Assembly (NCBI RefSeq): GCF_042956465.1
Contig: NZ_JBIBGL010000006.1
Location: forward strand, 434,001 to 498,000
DNA length: 64,000 bases
Origin: Embleya sp042956465
Lineage (GTDB): Bacteria > Actinomycetota > Actinomycetes > Streptomycetales > Streptomycetaceae
Direction of reading: 5' to 3'
The position numbers and the translations under genes are program-made. The first letter of the stretch is position 1, and every line of letters begins with the position of its first letter. A model generated the notes under the pieces. The model was given only the letters and a program-made list of their open reading frames with translations, ran no database searches and was not told the DNA's origin. Positions 9,252 to 18,100 of this stretch are shown here, one piece after another.

Positions 9252-9946
9252 GCGGTGCCCTTCCGGGAGTTGTCGTGGCCGGCGGCGTCCGGGCCGCCGG
9301 TGCCCTCGTCGGGCGCGTCGGGGTCGGGGACGACCCGGTCCGGGCGCAACTCCGGGCAGCCGGTGGCCTGGCGGGCGTGCGCCAGGATCAGGGCCAGGGC
9401 GCGCTCGGGCGGCAGCGAGGAGTTGCGGCTCACGATGTGCAGGCCGTAGCCGTCCTCGAGGGTGACCAGGTTCGCGGCCACGTCGCGGATCGGCTCGGTG
9501 AACCGGAAGTGGCCCTGGGCCTGCCCGATTTCCAGGATCGAGCCGTACATGGCCACCTGTCGGTCGTACAGGCTCTGCGCCAGCGTGGCGTATTCGCTCT
9601 CGTCGCGGGCCGCCGCGCTGAACTCGTACAGGACCACCGCGAGTTCGTCCTCCGGCCCGGACGGCAGCCCGCGCCGCGCGCAGGCCACGAGCTTGTCGCG
9701 GGCGTCCGGGAGGCGGGAGGCGGTGTCGGTGCGGGACGTGTAGAAGCGGTCCGCGGCCTGTCGGTACACCTGCCGCAGCAGGTCGCCCAGGTCGCTGAAG
9801 TAGTAGCTGACCGACCCGCGGGCCACGCCCGCCACCTCGGCGATGTCGGCCACCCGCAACTGGGCCAGACCGTGCCGGCCGACCGCGGCGGTGGCCGCGT
9901 GGACCAGTTGCTCACGTCTCGCCGTCTGATTCCTCGGTCGTGCCAT
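9248..9946 (-). CDS. TetR/AcrR-family repressor upstream of the P1 peptidase
   Basis: A 232-residue TetR-like regulator. The N-terminal helix-turn-helix is clear: RREQLVHAATAAVGRHG, then LRVADIAEVAGVARGSVSYYF (about residues 10-51). The remainder is an all-helical ligand domain with a low-complexity Gly/Asp-rich tail. It is divergent from an APC permease across a 101-bp region with palindromes and overlaps the peptidase start, so it is expected to control itself, the peptidase and the permease. The inducer is unknown; a peptide, amide or amine would fit the neighbours. Confidence 0.85.
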   Translation of the reverse strand: MARPRNQTARREQLVHAATAAVGRHGLAQLRVADIAEVAGVARGSVSYYFSDLGDLLRQVYRQAADRFYTSRTDTASRLPDARDKLVACARRGLPSGPEDELAVVLYEFSAAARDESEYATLAQSLYDRQVAMYGSILEIGQAQGHFRFTEPIRDVAANLVTLEDGYGLHIVSRNSSLPPERALALILAHARQATGCPELRPDRVVPDPDAPDEGTGGPDAAGHDNSRKGTA

Positions 9947-10047
9947 GCACCGTTCCTTGTCTTCAGTGCCAAATTATGGAATGCCTATTGACGTGGGAGT
10001 CTTCCATATCGTTGACTCCGGCGTCAAAGAACTGACAAGGGAGCCTC
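9947..10047. promoter_or_regulatory. Divergent tetR / APC permease promoter with palindromes
   Basis: An unusually AT-rich stretch for this genome. It holds TATGGAA (9975-9981) paired with TTCCATA (10002-10008), and the tight palindrome TTGAC-N6-GTCAA at 10012-10027. The latter lies 20 bp before the permease start and is the better operator candidate. A purine-rich site (AAGGGAG) precedes the ATG at 10048. Confidence 0.55.
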
Positions 10048-11478
10048 ATGGCCGATACCGATGGCAGTCAGACGCCCGCCGGCACCCCTTTGCCGCAGCC
10101 GACGGCCTATGCCCAGGACCTGTCCCGCTCGCTCGGCCTGCGTGAGAACCTGTTCATCACGCTGTCCTCGGTCACGCCCGCCTCCAGCGTCTTCATCATC
10201 ATGCCGTCGGTGATCAGCGGCCTCGGCGGCGCCGCCGCCGTGGCGTTCCTGCTCGCCGCCGTCGCGGGCATGCTGATGGCGCTGTGCTACGCCGAGTTGT
10301 CCAGCGCCTTCCCGATCACCGGCGGCGAGTACGCCTTCGCCGCACGCACGCTCGGCCGGTCCACGGGCTTCGCGCTGTTCGCGCTCGGTCTGCTCGGCGG
10401 GGTCCTGACGGTCGCGGTGATCGCCCTGGGCACCGGCGACTACCTGGGCGTGGTGTGGGGCTCACTGGACGGCAAGGGCGCCGGCCTGGCCGTCATCGCG
10501 CTGGCCTCGCTCGTCGCCGTGCTGGGAATCCGCACCAACGCCTGGGTCACCGGCGTCTTCCTGGCGGTCGAACTCGCGGCGATCGCCGTACTGGCCTGGC
10601 TCGGCCTGGTCCACGTCGACCAGCCGGTCTCCACGCTGTGGACGGCGCAGGCACTGGGCGAGGGCGACGTGCTCGTGGGTGCCTCGGCCGGGCTCGTGGT
10701 GTCCTTCGCCGCCACGGCGCTGTTCGCCTACAACGGCTACGGCACCGCCGTGTACTTCGCCGAGGAGACCCGGCAGGTCGCCTCGATCGGCAAGGTGGTG
10801 ATGTGGTCGCTGGGCATCACCGTGGTCGCCGAGTGCCTCCCGCTGGTGGCCGTCCTGCTGGGTACGCCGAGCACCGGCGAACTCATGGCGGCCCCGTCCC
10901 CGATGAACTACTTCCTGCTCGAACGCGGCGGCGACGCCGTGAACACCGCGGTCAGCCTCGGCATAGCGATCGCCATCGTCAACGCGGTGATCGCGATCAT
11001 GTTGCAGATCGGCCGACTGCTGTACTCCTCCGCCCGCGACCGGGCCTGGCCCGATGCGGTGGGCCGACCGCTGGCCGCCGTGCACCCGCGCCTGCGCACT
11101 CCGGTCCTGGCCACCCTGACCATGGGCGTCGCCGCGATCGTGGTCGCCTGGCTCGTCCCGCTCGACACCCTGATCCTGGCCACCGGCGCGAACCTGGTGG
11201 TGCTCTACATCTTCGTCGCCGTCTCCGCGCTGTACGGACGGATGTCCGGAGCCACCGCCCACGCGACCTACCGGATGCCGGCCTGGCCGTGGGTCCCGCT
11301 CGGCGTGATCGGCGTGATGGCGTACGTCCTGTACGAGTCGATCGACTCCGACCGGCGCCCGATCGGCATCGCCGTGGCCATGGTCGCGGCGGGCTACCTC
11401 TACTACTACGCCTACCTGCACCCCAGGCGCGAGCACCGCTGGACGCTCCCCGACCCCGTTCGCGACGCGCCCGAGTAG
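10048..11478 (+). CDS. APC-superfamily amino acid/amine permease
   Basis: A 476-residue membrane protein with about twelve hydrophobic segments. The run ITLSSVTPASSVFIIMPSVI near residues 32-51 and ELSSAFPITGGEYAFAARTL near 75-94 match APC transporters, which move amino acids or amines by proton symport or exchange. The C-terminus is short and basic. It is divergent from the TetR/P1-peptidase operon and probably under its control, so it may import the peptidase substrate or move a released amino acid. Substrate specificity cannot be told from sequence. Confidence 0.86.
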   Translation: MADTDGSQTPAGTPLPQPTAYAQDLSRSLGLRENLFITLSSVTPASSVFIIMPSVISGLGGAAAVAFLLAAVAGMLMALCYAELSSAFPITGGEYAFAARTLGRSTGFALFALGLLGGVLTVAVIALGTGDYLGVVWGSLDGKGAGLAVIALASLVAVLGIRTNAWVTGVFLAVELAAIAVLAWLGLVHVDQPVSTLWTAQALGEGDVLVGASAGLVVSFAATALFAYNGYGTAVYFAEETRQVASIGKVVMWSLGITVVAECLPLVAVLLGTPSTGELMAAPSPMNYFLLERGGDAVNTAVSLGIAIAIVNAVIAIMLQIGRLLYSSARDRAWPDAVGRPLAAVHPRLRTPVLATLTMGVAAIVVAWLVPLDTLILATGANLVVLYIFVAVSALYGRMSGATAHATYRMPAWPWVPLGVIGVMAYVLYESIDSDRRPIGIAVAMVAAGYLYYYAYLHPRREHRWTLPDPVRDAPE

Positions 11479-11507
11479 CCGAGCCGGCGCCGGGCCACCG
11501 CGCACCC

Positions 11508-11576
11508 GACAGCCGTCGCGGTGTCGGGCCGCCCCCGCCCCCCGCGCGGGGGCGGCCCGGCACCGCGACGACTGTC
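11508..11576. terminator. Bidirectional hairpin between APC permease and pepP operon
   Basis: A 30-bp stem with two G/T-type mismatches (11508-11537 with 11547-11576, nine-base loop) fills the gap between the convergent stops at 11478 and 11579. Confidence 0.85.
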
Positions 11577-11578
11577 GC

Positions 11579-13021
11579 TCAGCCCGCCAAGGTGCCCATC
11601 CACTCCTCGATGGCGTCCGGCGTGCGGGGCAGGGCCGCCGACATGAGCCGGGCGCCGTCCTCGGTGATCACCAGATCGTCCTCCACCCTGATGCCGATTC
11701 CGCGCAGTTCCACGGGCAGGGTCTCGTCGTCGGGCTGGAGATACAGACCCGGTTCGACGGTGAGCACGTGGCCGGCCTCCAGGACGCCGTCCAGGTAGGT
11801 CTCCGCCCGTGCCTTGGCGCAGTCGTGCAGGTCCATGCCGAGCATGTGGCCGCTGCTGCACAGCGTGTAGCGCCGGTACAGGCCGCTGTCCGGACGCAGC
11901 GCCTCCTCGGGGGTGACCCGCAGGACGCCCCACGCGTGCAGGCCCTCGGCGATCACCCGCATCGCGGCGTTGTGGAAGTCGCGGAAGCGCGCGCCGGGAC
12001 GCAGTGCGTCGATGCCGGCCTGCTGCGCCGCCAGCACGAGTTCGTACGCCTCGCGCTGGGCGGGGGTGAAGCGGCCGGACAGCGGCAGGGTGCGGGTGAT
12101 GTCGGCGGTGTACAGGCTGTCCATTTCGACGCCGGCGTCGAACAGCAGCAGTCGGGTCGGATCCAGCGGGCCGTCGTTGCGGATCCAGTGCAGCACGCAG
12201 GCGTGCGCGCCGGCCGCGGCGATCGTGTCGTAGCCGGTGCCGTTGCCCTCGATCCGGGCGCGCATGTCGAACACGCCCTCGATCCAACGCTCGCCGCGCG
12301 GGTGCCGCAGCGCCTGCGGCAGGGCGCGGACCACGTCGGCGAACCCGGTGGCGGTGTGGTCGACGGCCAGTTGCAGCTGCTCGACCTCCCACGGGTCCTT
12401 GACCAGGCGCATCTCGGACAGGTACGCGGCGAGTTCGGCGCTGCGTCCGGGATCGGCCGGGGCGGCGAGTCGGTCCACGTCCGGGTCGACTCCGCTGAGC
12501 AGGCGGGTGGGTACGACGGGGCCGGTGAGCCGGGAGGGCAGGGTGTCCAGGTGGGCGCAGGCGACGCCGAGCAGGGTCTGCGACTCGTCCAGGGTCGGCC
12601 GACGCCCGGTCCAGAACTCGCCGTGGCGCCGGTCGCGGTAGAACTCGCCGGTGTCGCGCGGCGAACGCGGGCGCAGGTACAGGACGGCCTCGTGCCCGTC
12701 GCCGACCGGTTCCAGGAGCAGCACGCCGTCGGGCGTGTGGTCGCCGGTCAGGTAGGTGTACGCGGTGTGCGGCCGGAACTTGTAGTCGACGCTGTTGCTG
12801 CGCACCTTGAGCGTGCCGGCGGGGACGACCAGTCGCTCGCCGGGGTAGCGCGCGGACAGCCGCTCGCGGCGTTTCGCCGCCCACGGGGCGACCGGCTCGG
12901 CGCCGAGGTCGGGCAGCGGACTGGGCGCCCAGGCGGTGGCCATGAAGGCGTCGAGCGCGGGGGATACGGGCATGTCGTGGGTGCCGGTGTTGAGTGCCGC
13001 GACGGGGTCTTGCCGGGTCAT
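11579..13021 (-). CDS. pepP: Xaa-Pro aminopeptidase (aminopeptidase P, M24B)
   Basis: A 480-residue creatinase-fold metallopeptidase. The N-terminal domain contains VDYKFRPHTAYTYLTG; the catalytic domain shows the five metal ligands of the M24 family: two Asp in LLFDAGVEMDSLYTADITR, His in SSGHMLGMDLHD, Glu in LTVEPGLYL and Glu in GIRVEDDLVI. It cuts the first residue from peptides with Pro (or hydroxyproline) in position 2. It is the last gene of the Dpp importer operon, 60 bp after the second ATPase gene, so it should process imported Pro-containing peptides in the cytoplasm. No signal peptide is visible. Confidence 0.9.
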   Translation of the reverse strand: MTRQDPVAALNTGTHDMPVSPALDAFMATAWAPSPLPDLGAEPVAPWAAKRRERLSARYPGERLVVPAGTLKVRSNSVDYKFRPHTAYTYLTGDHTPDGVLLLEPVGDGHEAVLYLRPRSPRDTGEFYRDRRHGEFWTGRRPTLDESQTLLGVACAHLDTLPSRLTGPVVPTRLLSGVDPDVDRLAAPADPGRSAELAAYLSEMRLVKDPWEVEQLQLAVDHTATGFADVVRALPQALRHPRGERWIEGVFDMRARIEGNGTGYDTIAAAGAHACVLHWIRNDGPLDPTRLLLFDAGVEMDSLYTADITRTLPLSGRFTPAQREAYELVLAAQQAGIDALRPGARFRDFHNAAMRVIAEGLHAWGVLRVTPEEALRPDSGLYRRYTLCSSGHMLGMDLHDCAKARAETYLDGVLEAGHVLTVEPGLYLQPDDETLPVELRGIGIRVEDDLVITEDGARLMSAALPRTPDAIEEWMGTLAG

Positions 13022-13081
13022 GGTTCCCTGTCCTTCCGGTGGGTTCGGGTCTGGTGTGGACCGGGTCGGGTGGGTCGGGCC

Positions 13082-14152
13082 TCAGGCGGTCCGGCTCGGC
13101 TGCGCGGGTGCCGCCGGCGCCGGGGCCTTCGCGGACGAGATCTTGACGGGTTCGGGGAAGTGACAGGCCACTTCGTGGCCGGCCCGGCCGTCCACCGCGG
13201 TGAGCGGGGGTTCGGCCACCGCGCACACGTCCTGTGCCTTGTGGCAGCGGGTGCGGAAGCGGCAGCCCGAGGGCGGGTCGATCGGGCTGGGCACGTCCCC
13301 GCTGAGTCGGATGCGCTCCAGCCGGGTGCCGTCCGGACCGGTCGCGCCGGGCACGGCGGACAACAGGGCCTGTGTGTACGGGTGATGGGCCCGCTCGTAC
13401 AGCGACTCGCGATCCGCGGTCTCCACCACACGCCCGAGGTACATCACCACCACCCGGTCGCAGAAGTGTCGGACCACGGCCAGGTCGTGCGCGATGAACA
13501 CGAACGCGATGCCCAGATCGCGGCGCAGTTCCTCCAGCAGGTTGATCACCTGGGCCTGGATGGACACGTCCAGCGCGGACACCGGCTCGTCGGCGACGAT
13601 CAGGCTGGGCCCGGCGGCGAGGGCCCGGGCGATGCCGATGCGTTGCCGCTGGCCGCCGGAGAACTCGTGCGGGAACCGATTGCGGTGCTCGGGGTTGAGG
13701 CCGACGGTCTCCAGCAACTCCTCGATCCGGCGCTCGCGTCCGCCGGGCGGGTCGATGTCGTTGACGTCCAGCGGGGCACGCAGGATCGTGCCGATGGTCT
13801 GCCGCGGGTTCAGGGAGGAGTACGGATCCTGGAAGATCATCTGGATCTGCGCGCGGATCGGCGCCAGTTCGCGGCGCGAGGCGTGCGCGATGTCGCGACC
13901 GCGGTACTCGATGGTGCCCGCGCTGGGTTCGAGCAGGCGGGTGATCAGCCGTCCGGTCGTCGACTTGCCGCAGCCGGATTCGCCGACCAGGCCGATGCTC
14001 TGCCCGGCCCCGACGGCGAGGTCGATGCCGTCGACCGCGCGGACCGCCCGGGCCCTTCGGCGCAGCAGGCTCCGGCCCGTGGGGAAGTGTTTGGTCAGTC
14101 CGCTCACCCGGAGCAGCGGCGGCTCGGACGCGTCGAGCGACGTGGTGTTCAT
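13082..14152 (-). CDS. Dpp/Opp ABC transporter ATPase (DppF-type)
   Basis: A 356-residue ATP-binding subunit. Walker A is GESGCGKST, the signature is FSGGQRQRIGIARAL, Walker B is LIVADEPVSALD, and the C-terminal oligopeptide_HPY extension carries CRFRTRCHKAQDVC. This cysteine-rich tail can hold an Fe-S cluster in several DppD/DppF proteins. Its ATG overlaps the stop of the DppD-type gene by 4 bp. It works as the second half of a heterodimeric ATPase for the peptide importer. Confidence 0.92.
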   Translation of the reverse strand: MNTTSLDASEPPLLRVSGLTKHFPTGRSLLRRRARAVRAVDGIDLAVGAGQSIGLVGESGCGKSTTGRLITRLLEPSAGTIEYRGRDIAHASRRELAPIRAQIQMIFQDPYSSLNPRQTIGTILRAPLDVNDIDPPGGRERRIEELLETVGLNPEHRNRFPHEFSGGQRQRIGIARALAAGPSLIVADEPVSALDVSIQAQVINLLEELRRDLGIAFVFIAHDLAVVRHFCDRVVVMYLGRVVETADRESLYERAHHPYTQALLSAVPGATGPDGTRLERIRLSGDVPSPIDPPSGCRFRTRCHKAQDVCAVAEPPLTAVDGRAGHEVACHFPEPVKISSAKAPAPAAPAQPSRTA

Positions 14153-15186
14153 GGGGTGGCTCCTTGCAGATCCGTCGGCGCGGTGCTCGGCACCGCCTCC
14201 AGATGGCAGGCGGCGGCGTGCACGCTGCCGCCGGCCCCCGCAGGCGCACGTGTCAACAGCGGGAGCACCGTGCGGCACGGCGTCTCGGGGCCGTCGATCA
14301 CATGCGTGCAACGCGGGTGGAAGGCGCAGCCGGGCGGTGGGGCGAGCAGGCTGGGCGGTGAGCCGGGCACCGGTTGCAGCGGCCGGTCCAGGGCATCGGA
14401 CAGGCGCGGGACCGAGGCGAGCAGACCCCGGGTGTAGGGATGCCTGGGCGTGTCCAGGACCTCGGCGACCGAGCCGAACTCGACCGCGCGGCCCGCGTAC
14501 ATCACCAGCACGTCGTCGGCGACGTCCGCGACCACCCCCAGGTCGTGGGTGACCAGGATGATCGCGGTGCCCAACTGCTCCTGCAACTCCGCGAGCAGGT
14601 CCAGGATCTGGGCCTGCACGGTGACGTCGAGGGCGGTGGTGGGCTCGTCGGCGATCAGCAGGTCGGGCTCGCACACCAGCGCCATCGCGATCATCGCGCG
14701 CTGGCGCATGCCGCCGGAGAACTGGTGCGGATACTCGCGGGCCCGGCGCGCGGGTTGCGGGATGCCGACCCGGTCGAGCATGTCGACGGCGCGCGCCCGC
14801 GCCTCGCGGCGGCCGGCGCCGGTGTGCCGACGGTAGGTCTCGACGATCTGCGCACCGACGGTGAAGTAGGGCGACAGGGCGGTGAGCGGGTCCTGGAAGA
14901 CCATCGACACGCGTTGCCCGCGCAGGTCCCGCAGCGTGCGTTCGGGGGCCCCGACCAGCTCGGTCCCGTCCAGGACCGCACTGCCCTCGATGGTGGTGCG
15001 GGCCGGGTTGTGCAGACCGAGCAGGGTGAGGTTGGTGACGCTCTTGCCGGAACCGGACTCGCCGACGATGCCGAGGGTACGACCGCGTTCGACGTCGAAG
15101 GAGACGCCGTCGACGGCCTTGACCACGCCGCCCTCGGTGGCGAAGCGGACCCGCAGGTCGCGGACCGCGAGCAGGGGAGGGGTCAT
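14149..15186 (-). CDS. Dpp/Opp ABC transporter ATPase (DppD-type)
   Basis: A 345-residue ATP-binding subunit. Walker A is GESGSGKS, the signature is FSGGMRQRAMIAMAL, Walker B is LLIADEPTTALD and the C-terminal extension has CAFHPRCTHVIDGPETPC. The ATG overlaps the stop of the upstream permease by one base (TGATG) and its stop overlaps the DppF-type start by four, so the genes are translationally coupled. Confidence 0.92.
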   Translation of the reverse strand: MTPPLLAVRDLRVRFATEGGVVKAVDGVSFDVERGRTLGIVGESGSGKSVTNLTLLGLHNPARTTIEGSAVLDGTELVGAPERTLRDLRGQRVSMVFQDPLTALSPYFTVGAQIVETYRRHTGAGRREARARAVDMLDRVGIPQPARRAREYPHQFSGGMRQRAMIAMALVCEPDLLIADEPTTALDVTVQAQILDLLAELQEQLGTAIILVTHDLGVVADVADDVLVMYAGRAVEFGSVAEVLDTPRHPYTRGLLASVPRLSDALDRPLQPVPGSPPSLLAPPPGCAFHPRCTHVIDGPETPCRTVLPLLTRAPAGAGGSVHAAACHLEAVPSTAPTDLQGATP

Positions 15187-16160
15187 CACACACGCACCCG
15201 GGGATCGATGACGGCGTACACGGCGTCCACCGCGACGTTGGCGAGCACCATCGCGGTGGCGGCGATCAGCACCACGCCGGTGATCATCGGCAGGTCGGAG
15301 TTGGCGACCGCGTTCACCGCGAGTTTGCCGATGCCGGGGATGTTGAAGGTGGTCTCGGTGACCACCGCGCCGCCGAGCAGGACGCCGAGTTCGATGCCGT
15401 AGACGGTCACCACCGGGGTGATCGCGCCGCGCCACGCGTGTTTGGCGTAGACCTGACGGGACGTCAATCCCTTGGCCCGGACGGTGCGGATGTGGTCCTC
15501 GCCGAGCGCGTCGATCATCGACGCCCGGGTCAGGCGCGCGTACACCGCGGCCTGTACGCAGGCCAGGGTCAACCAGGGCAACAGCAGCCCGCCCATCCAT
15601 CCGCCGGTGTCGCCGGTGAACGGGATGTACTCGGGTTTGGGCAACCAGCGCAGTTCGTCGACCAGGACGTAGCGGGCGATCACCCCGAGGAACTGGATCG
15701 TCACCGACGCGCCGATCAGCGACAACGCCATGGTGGACTTGTCCAGCCAGGTGCCGCGGCGCAGCGCCGCGAGCATGCCGATCATGATGCCGACGCCGAG
15801 GAAGATCACCGAGGCGCCCAGGGCCAGCGACAGGGTGGCGGGGAAGCGGTCGAGCAGAGTGTCGAGCACCGGTTCGTGGTTGACGAACGAGTAGCCCAGG
15901 CACGGCGCGGAGCAGTGCGAGGCGCCGAAGTCGCGGCCGGCGAAGACGCCGACGATGTAGTGCCAGTACTGCATCGGCACCGACTCGTCCAGGCCCAGGT
16001 CGCGTCGGATCAGGGCGAGCGTCTCGGGGGTGCAGGTCTTGCCGCAGGACAGGCGGGCCGGGTCGTCCGGCATCGCGAAGAACAGGAAGAAGGTGACGGT
16101 GAAGACGACGAACAGGATCAGTGCCGCGCCGAGCAGTCGCTGCACCAGGAATCGGAACAT
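15186..16160 (-). CDS. Dpp/Opp ABC transporter permease (DppB-type)
   Basis: A 324-residue membrane protein that begins with the typical DppB segment MFRFLVQRLLGAALILFVVF. About six membrane segments follow, with a periplasmic-side loop after the first that includes SCGKTCTPETL and an EAA-like cytoplasmic loop (LTRASMIDALGEDHIRTVRA). Four cysteines in the first outer loop could form disulfides. It lies after the binding-protein gene and is separated from it by an intercistronic hairpin. Confidence 0.9.
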   Translation of the reverse strand: MFRFLVQRLLGAALILFVVFTVTFFLFFAMPDDPARLSCGKTCTPETLALIRRDLGLDESVPMQYWHYIVGVFAGRDFGASHCSAPCLGYSFVNHEPVLDTLLDRFPATLSLALGASVIFLGVGIMIGMLAALRRGTWLDKSTMALSLIGASVTIQFLGVIARYVLVDELRWLPKPEYIPFTGDTGGWMGGLLLPWLTLACVQAAVYARLTRASMIDALGEDHIRTVRAKGLTSRQVYAKHAWRGAITPVVTVYGIELGVLLGGAVVTETTFNIPGIGKLAVNAVANSDLPMITGVVLIAATAMVLANVAVDAVYAVIDPRVRV

Positions 16161-16204
16161 GGGGCCCTCACTGGAGGTCGGACCGGGGAGCGGCCGCCGG
16201 CCCG

Positions 16205-16248
16205 GCCGGCGTGGGCGGGAAGGGGGGAGCCTTCCCGCCCACGCCGGC
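16205..16248 (-). terminator. Intercistronic hairpin between binding protein and DppB permease
   Basis: A perfect 19-bp stem (16205-16223 with 16230-16248) lies between the binding-protein stop (16275) and the permease start (16160). In transporter operons such stems commonly protect or partly end the upstream message, giving more binding protein than membrane subunits. I infer attenuation rather than full termination, because no promoter is evident after it. Confidence 0.7.
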
Positions 16249-16274
16249 GGAGCCGGGGCCGCTCCGCCCGGGGG

Positions 16275-18041
16275 CTACTTGACCCAGACGTCGGTCGGAT
16301 AGGTCGAGCCGATGAAGCCGACCCGTACGCCGCCCAGGCCGGGCCCGTACAGGGTCAGTTGGCGCTTGTACACGAACGGCACGACCGGGGCCTCGGCCAT
16401 GATCTTCTTCTCCAGGTTCGACCACTCCTTGCCGGCCGCGACGACGTCCGACATCGCGGTGATGCGGTCCATCTCGGTGCTCATCGCCGGGTTGTTGTAG
16501 AGGCTGTACACGGAGCCGTCGTCGATGATCTTGCGACCGTCGAACTTGGCCGGGAGCACGGTCGCGGCGCTGGGCCAGTCGGCGCCCCAGCCGGCCCAGT
16601 ACAGGTCGTACTTGTTGTCCACGCGGCCGATCTCGGTGTAGTAGCTCTTGTCGTTGATCGGCTGCGGGACCACCTTGAAACCGGCCTGCTGGAGGGCCTG
16701 GACGATGGTTACCGAGACCTGTTCCCACAGCGGGGTCTGGTTGTAGGCGTAGACGATGGTGGGGTTGGGGGTGCCGGACTCGGCGAGCAGCTGCTTGGCC
16801 TTGGCGATGTCACCGGTGTTCGGCACGCCGGCCAGGTCGTAGGGCTCGAACCCGAGCACCGTCGGGCCCATCAGCGTGGTGGCGAACTCGCCGTAGGCGG
16901 GGCCGCCCATGATCTGCCGCACCTGCTCCTTGGGGAACGCCGCGATCAGCGCCTGGCGGACCTTCGGGTTGGTCTGCCGGCGGTTGTTGATCTCGAAGTA
17001 CTCGGTGTACGGGGTGGCCGCGTCCGCCGTGCGGGCCTTCAAGTCCGGTGTGGTGAGCACCTGTTGGGCGACCTCGCGACCGACCGCGACGCGGAAGGTC
17101 ATGGCCGAGCGGTCGCCGCCGTTGGCCGCGATCAGCCGCTCGTTGATCTGCTGGTTGGACGCGCCGAACTCGAACTTCCACTGGTCGGGGTAGGCATGCC
17201 GGACCGCGTCGGTGTTCGGGTCCCAGTGCTCGTTGCGGACCATCGTCATGGACTTGTCGATCTCGCGGGTGGAGATCTTGTAGGGGCCGCTGGAGAACGG
17301 GTGCTTGTCGTACTCCAGTTTGGTGTCCTTGGCGCGCGGCACCGGGGTGCTGGTGTGCATCGCCACCGCGAACGGGAAGTCGCCGCGCGGGGCGGGGAGC
17401 GCGAAGGTGATGGTGCGCGCGTCGGGGGTCTTGATCGCGTCCAGTTCGCGACCGCCGTAGGGGCCGTCGTACACCGAACGGAAGTCGGGGTTGCCGACGA
17501 GCCATTCCTGGATCCAGGTCGGACCGCCGGTGATCTCCTTGGCGAACGAGCGCTCGACGCCGTACTTGACGTCCTGCGCGGTGATCGGCGAGCCGTCCTC
17601 GTACTTGAGCCCCTCCTTGAGGGTGAAGGTCCAGGTCCTGCCGCCGTCGGGGCTGGTCCCGGTGTCGGTGGCCAGGTCGCCGACCAGGGTGGTGTGGTCG
17701 CCCTCCTGCTTGTACGTGGTGAGCTGGCGGGAGATCAGCAACTCGGCCGTCTGCTCGTGCGAGACGTAGACGCGGGCCGGGTCCAGGTGGTTGAAGTCGG
17801 CGCGCTCCAGCACCGTGGCGGTGCCGCCGGGCTTGGCGCCGGGCAGATCCTTGGCCGGGCCCTTCGACTCGGCGGCGGCGCCGATCGACACGGCGCGGAC
17901 CTGGGCCTTGGGAGCCCCCTTGCCGGGCTCCTTGCCGGCGGGGGTGCCGCCGCCGCCGGAACAGGCGGCCGCGCCGAGGGCGAGGGCGAGCGTGGCGAGC
18001 GCGGTTCGGGTGAGGCGAGTGGGTCTGCGGCGAGGGTTCAT
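16275..18041 (-). CDS. Dpp/Opp peptide-binding lipoprotein (SBP family 5)
   Basis: A 588-residue solute-binding protein. The N-terminus is a lipoprotein signal (NPRRRPTRLTRTALA, then ALGAAAC with Cys27). Family-5 features follow: DLATDTGTSPDGGRTWTFTL, then LKYEDGSPITAQDVKYGVER and, later, FSSGPYKI. The ATG at 18041 has GGAAGGA five bases upstream. It lies between the two permease genes in the order dppC-dppA-dppB-dppD-dppF-pepP. The final gene of the operon suggests that the cargo includes X-Pro peptides, though family-5 proteins also bind nickel, haem or sugars. Confidence 0.9.
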   Translation of the reverse strand: MNPRRRPTRLTRTALATLALALGAAACSGGGGTPAGKEPGKGAPKAQVRAVSIGAAAESKGPAKDLPGAKPGGTATVLERADFNHLDPARVYVSHEQTAELLISRQLTTYKQEGDHTTLVGDLATDTGTSPDGGRTWTFTLKEGLKYEDGSPITAQDVKYGVERSFAKEITGGPTWIQEWLVGNPDFRSVYDGPYGGRELDAIKTPDARTITFALPAPRGDFPFAVAMHTSTPVPRAKDTKLEYDKHPFSSGPYKISTREIDKSMTMVRNEHWDPNTDAVRHAYPDQWKFEFGASNQQINERLIAANGGDRSAMTFRVAVGREVAQQVLTTPDLKARTADAATPYTEYFEINNRRQTNPKVRQALIAAFPKEQVRQIMGGPAYGEFATTLMGPTVLGFEPYDLAGVPNTGDIAKAKQLLAESGTPNPTIVYAYNQTPLWEQVSVTIVQALQQAGFKVVPQPINDKSYYTEIGRVDNKYDLYWAGWGADWPSAATVLPAKFDGRKIIDDGSVYSLYNNPAMSTEMDRITAMSDVVAAGKEWSNLEKKIMAEAPVVPFVYKRQLTLYGPGLGGVRVGFIGSTYPTDVWVK

Positions 18042-18100
18042 GGTTCCTTCCGAGGGTTGCCGTGCGAGTGCGGTGTGGCGAGGGCACCGGTGCCCGGGGC

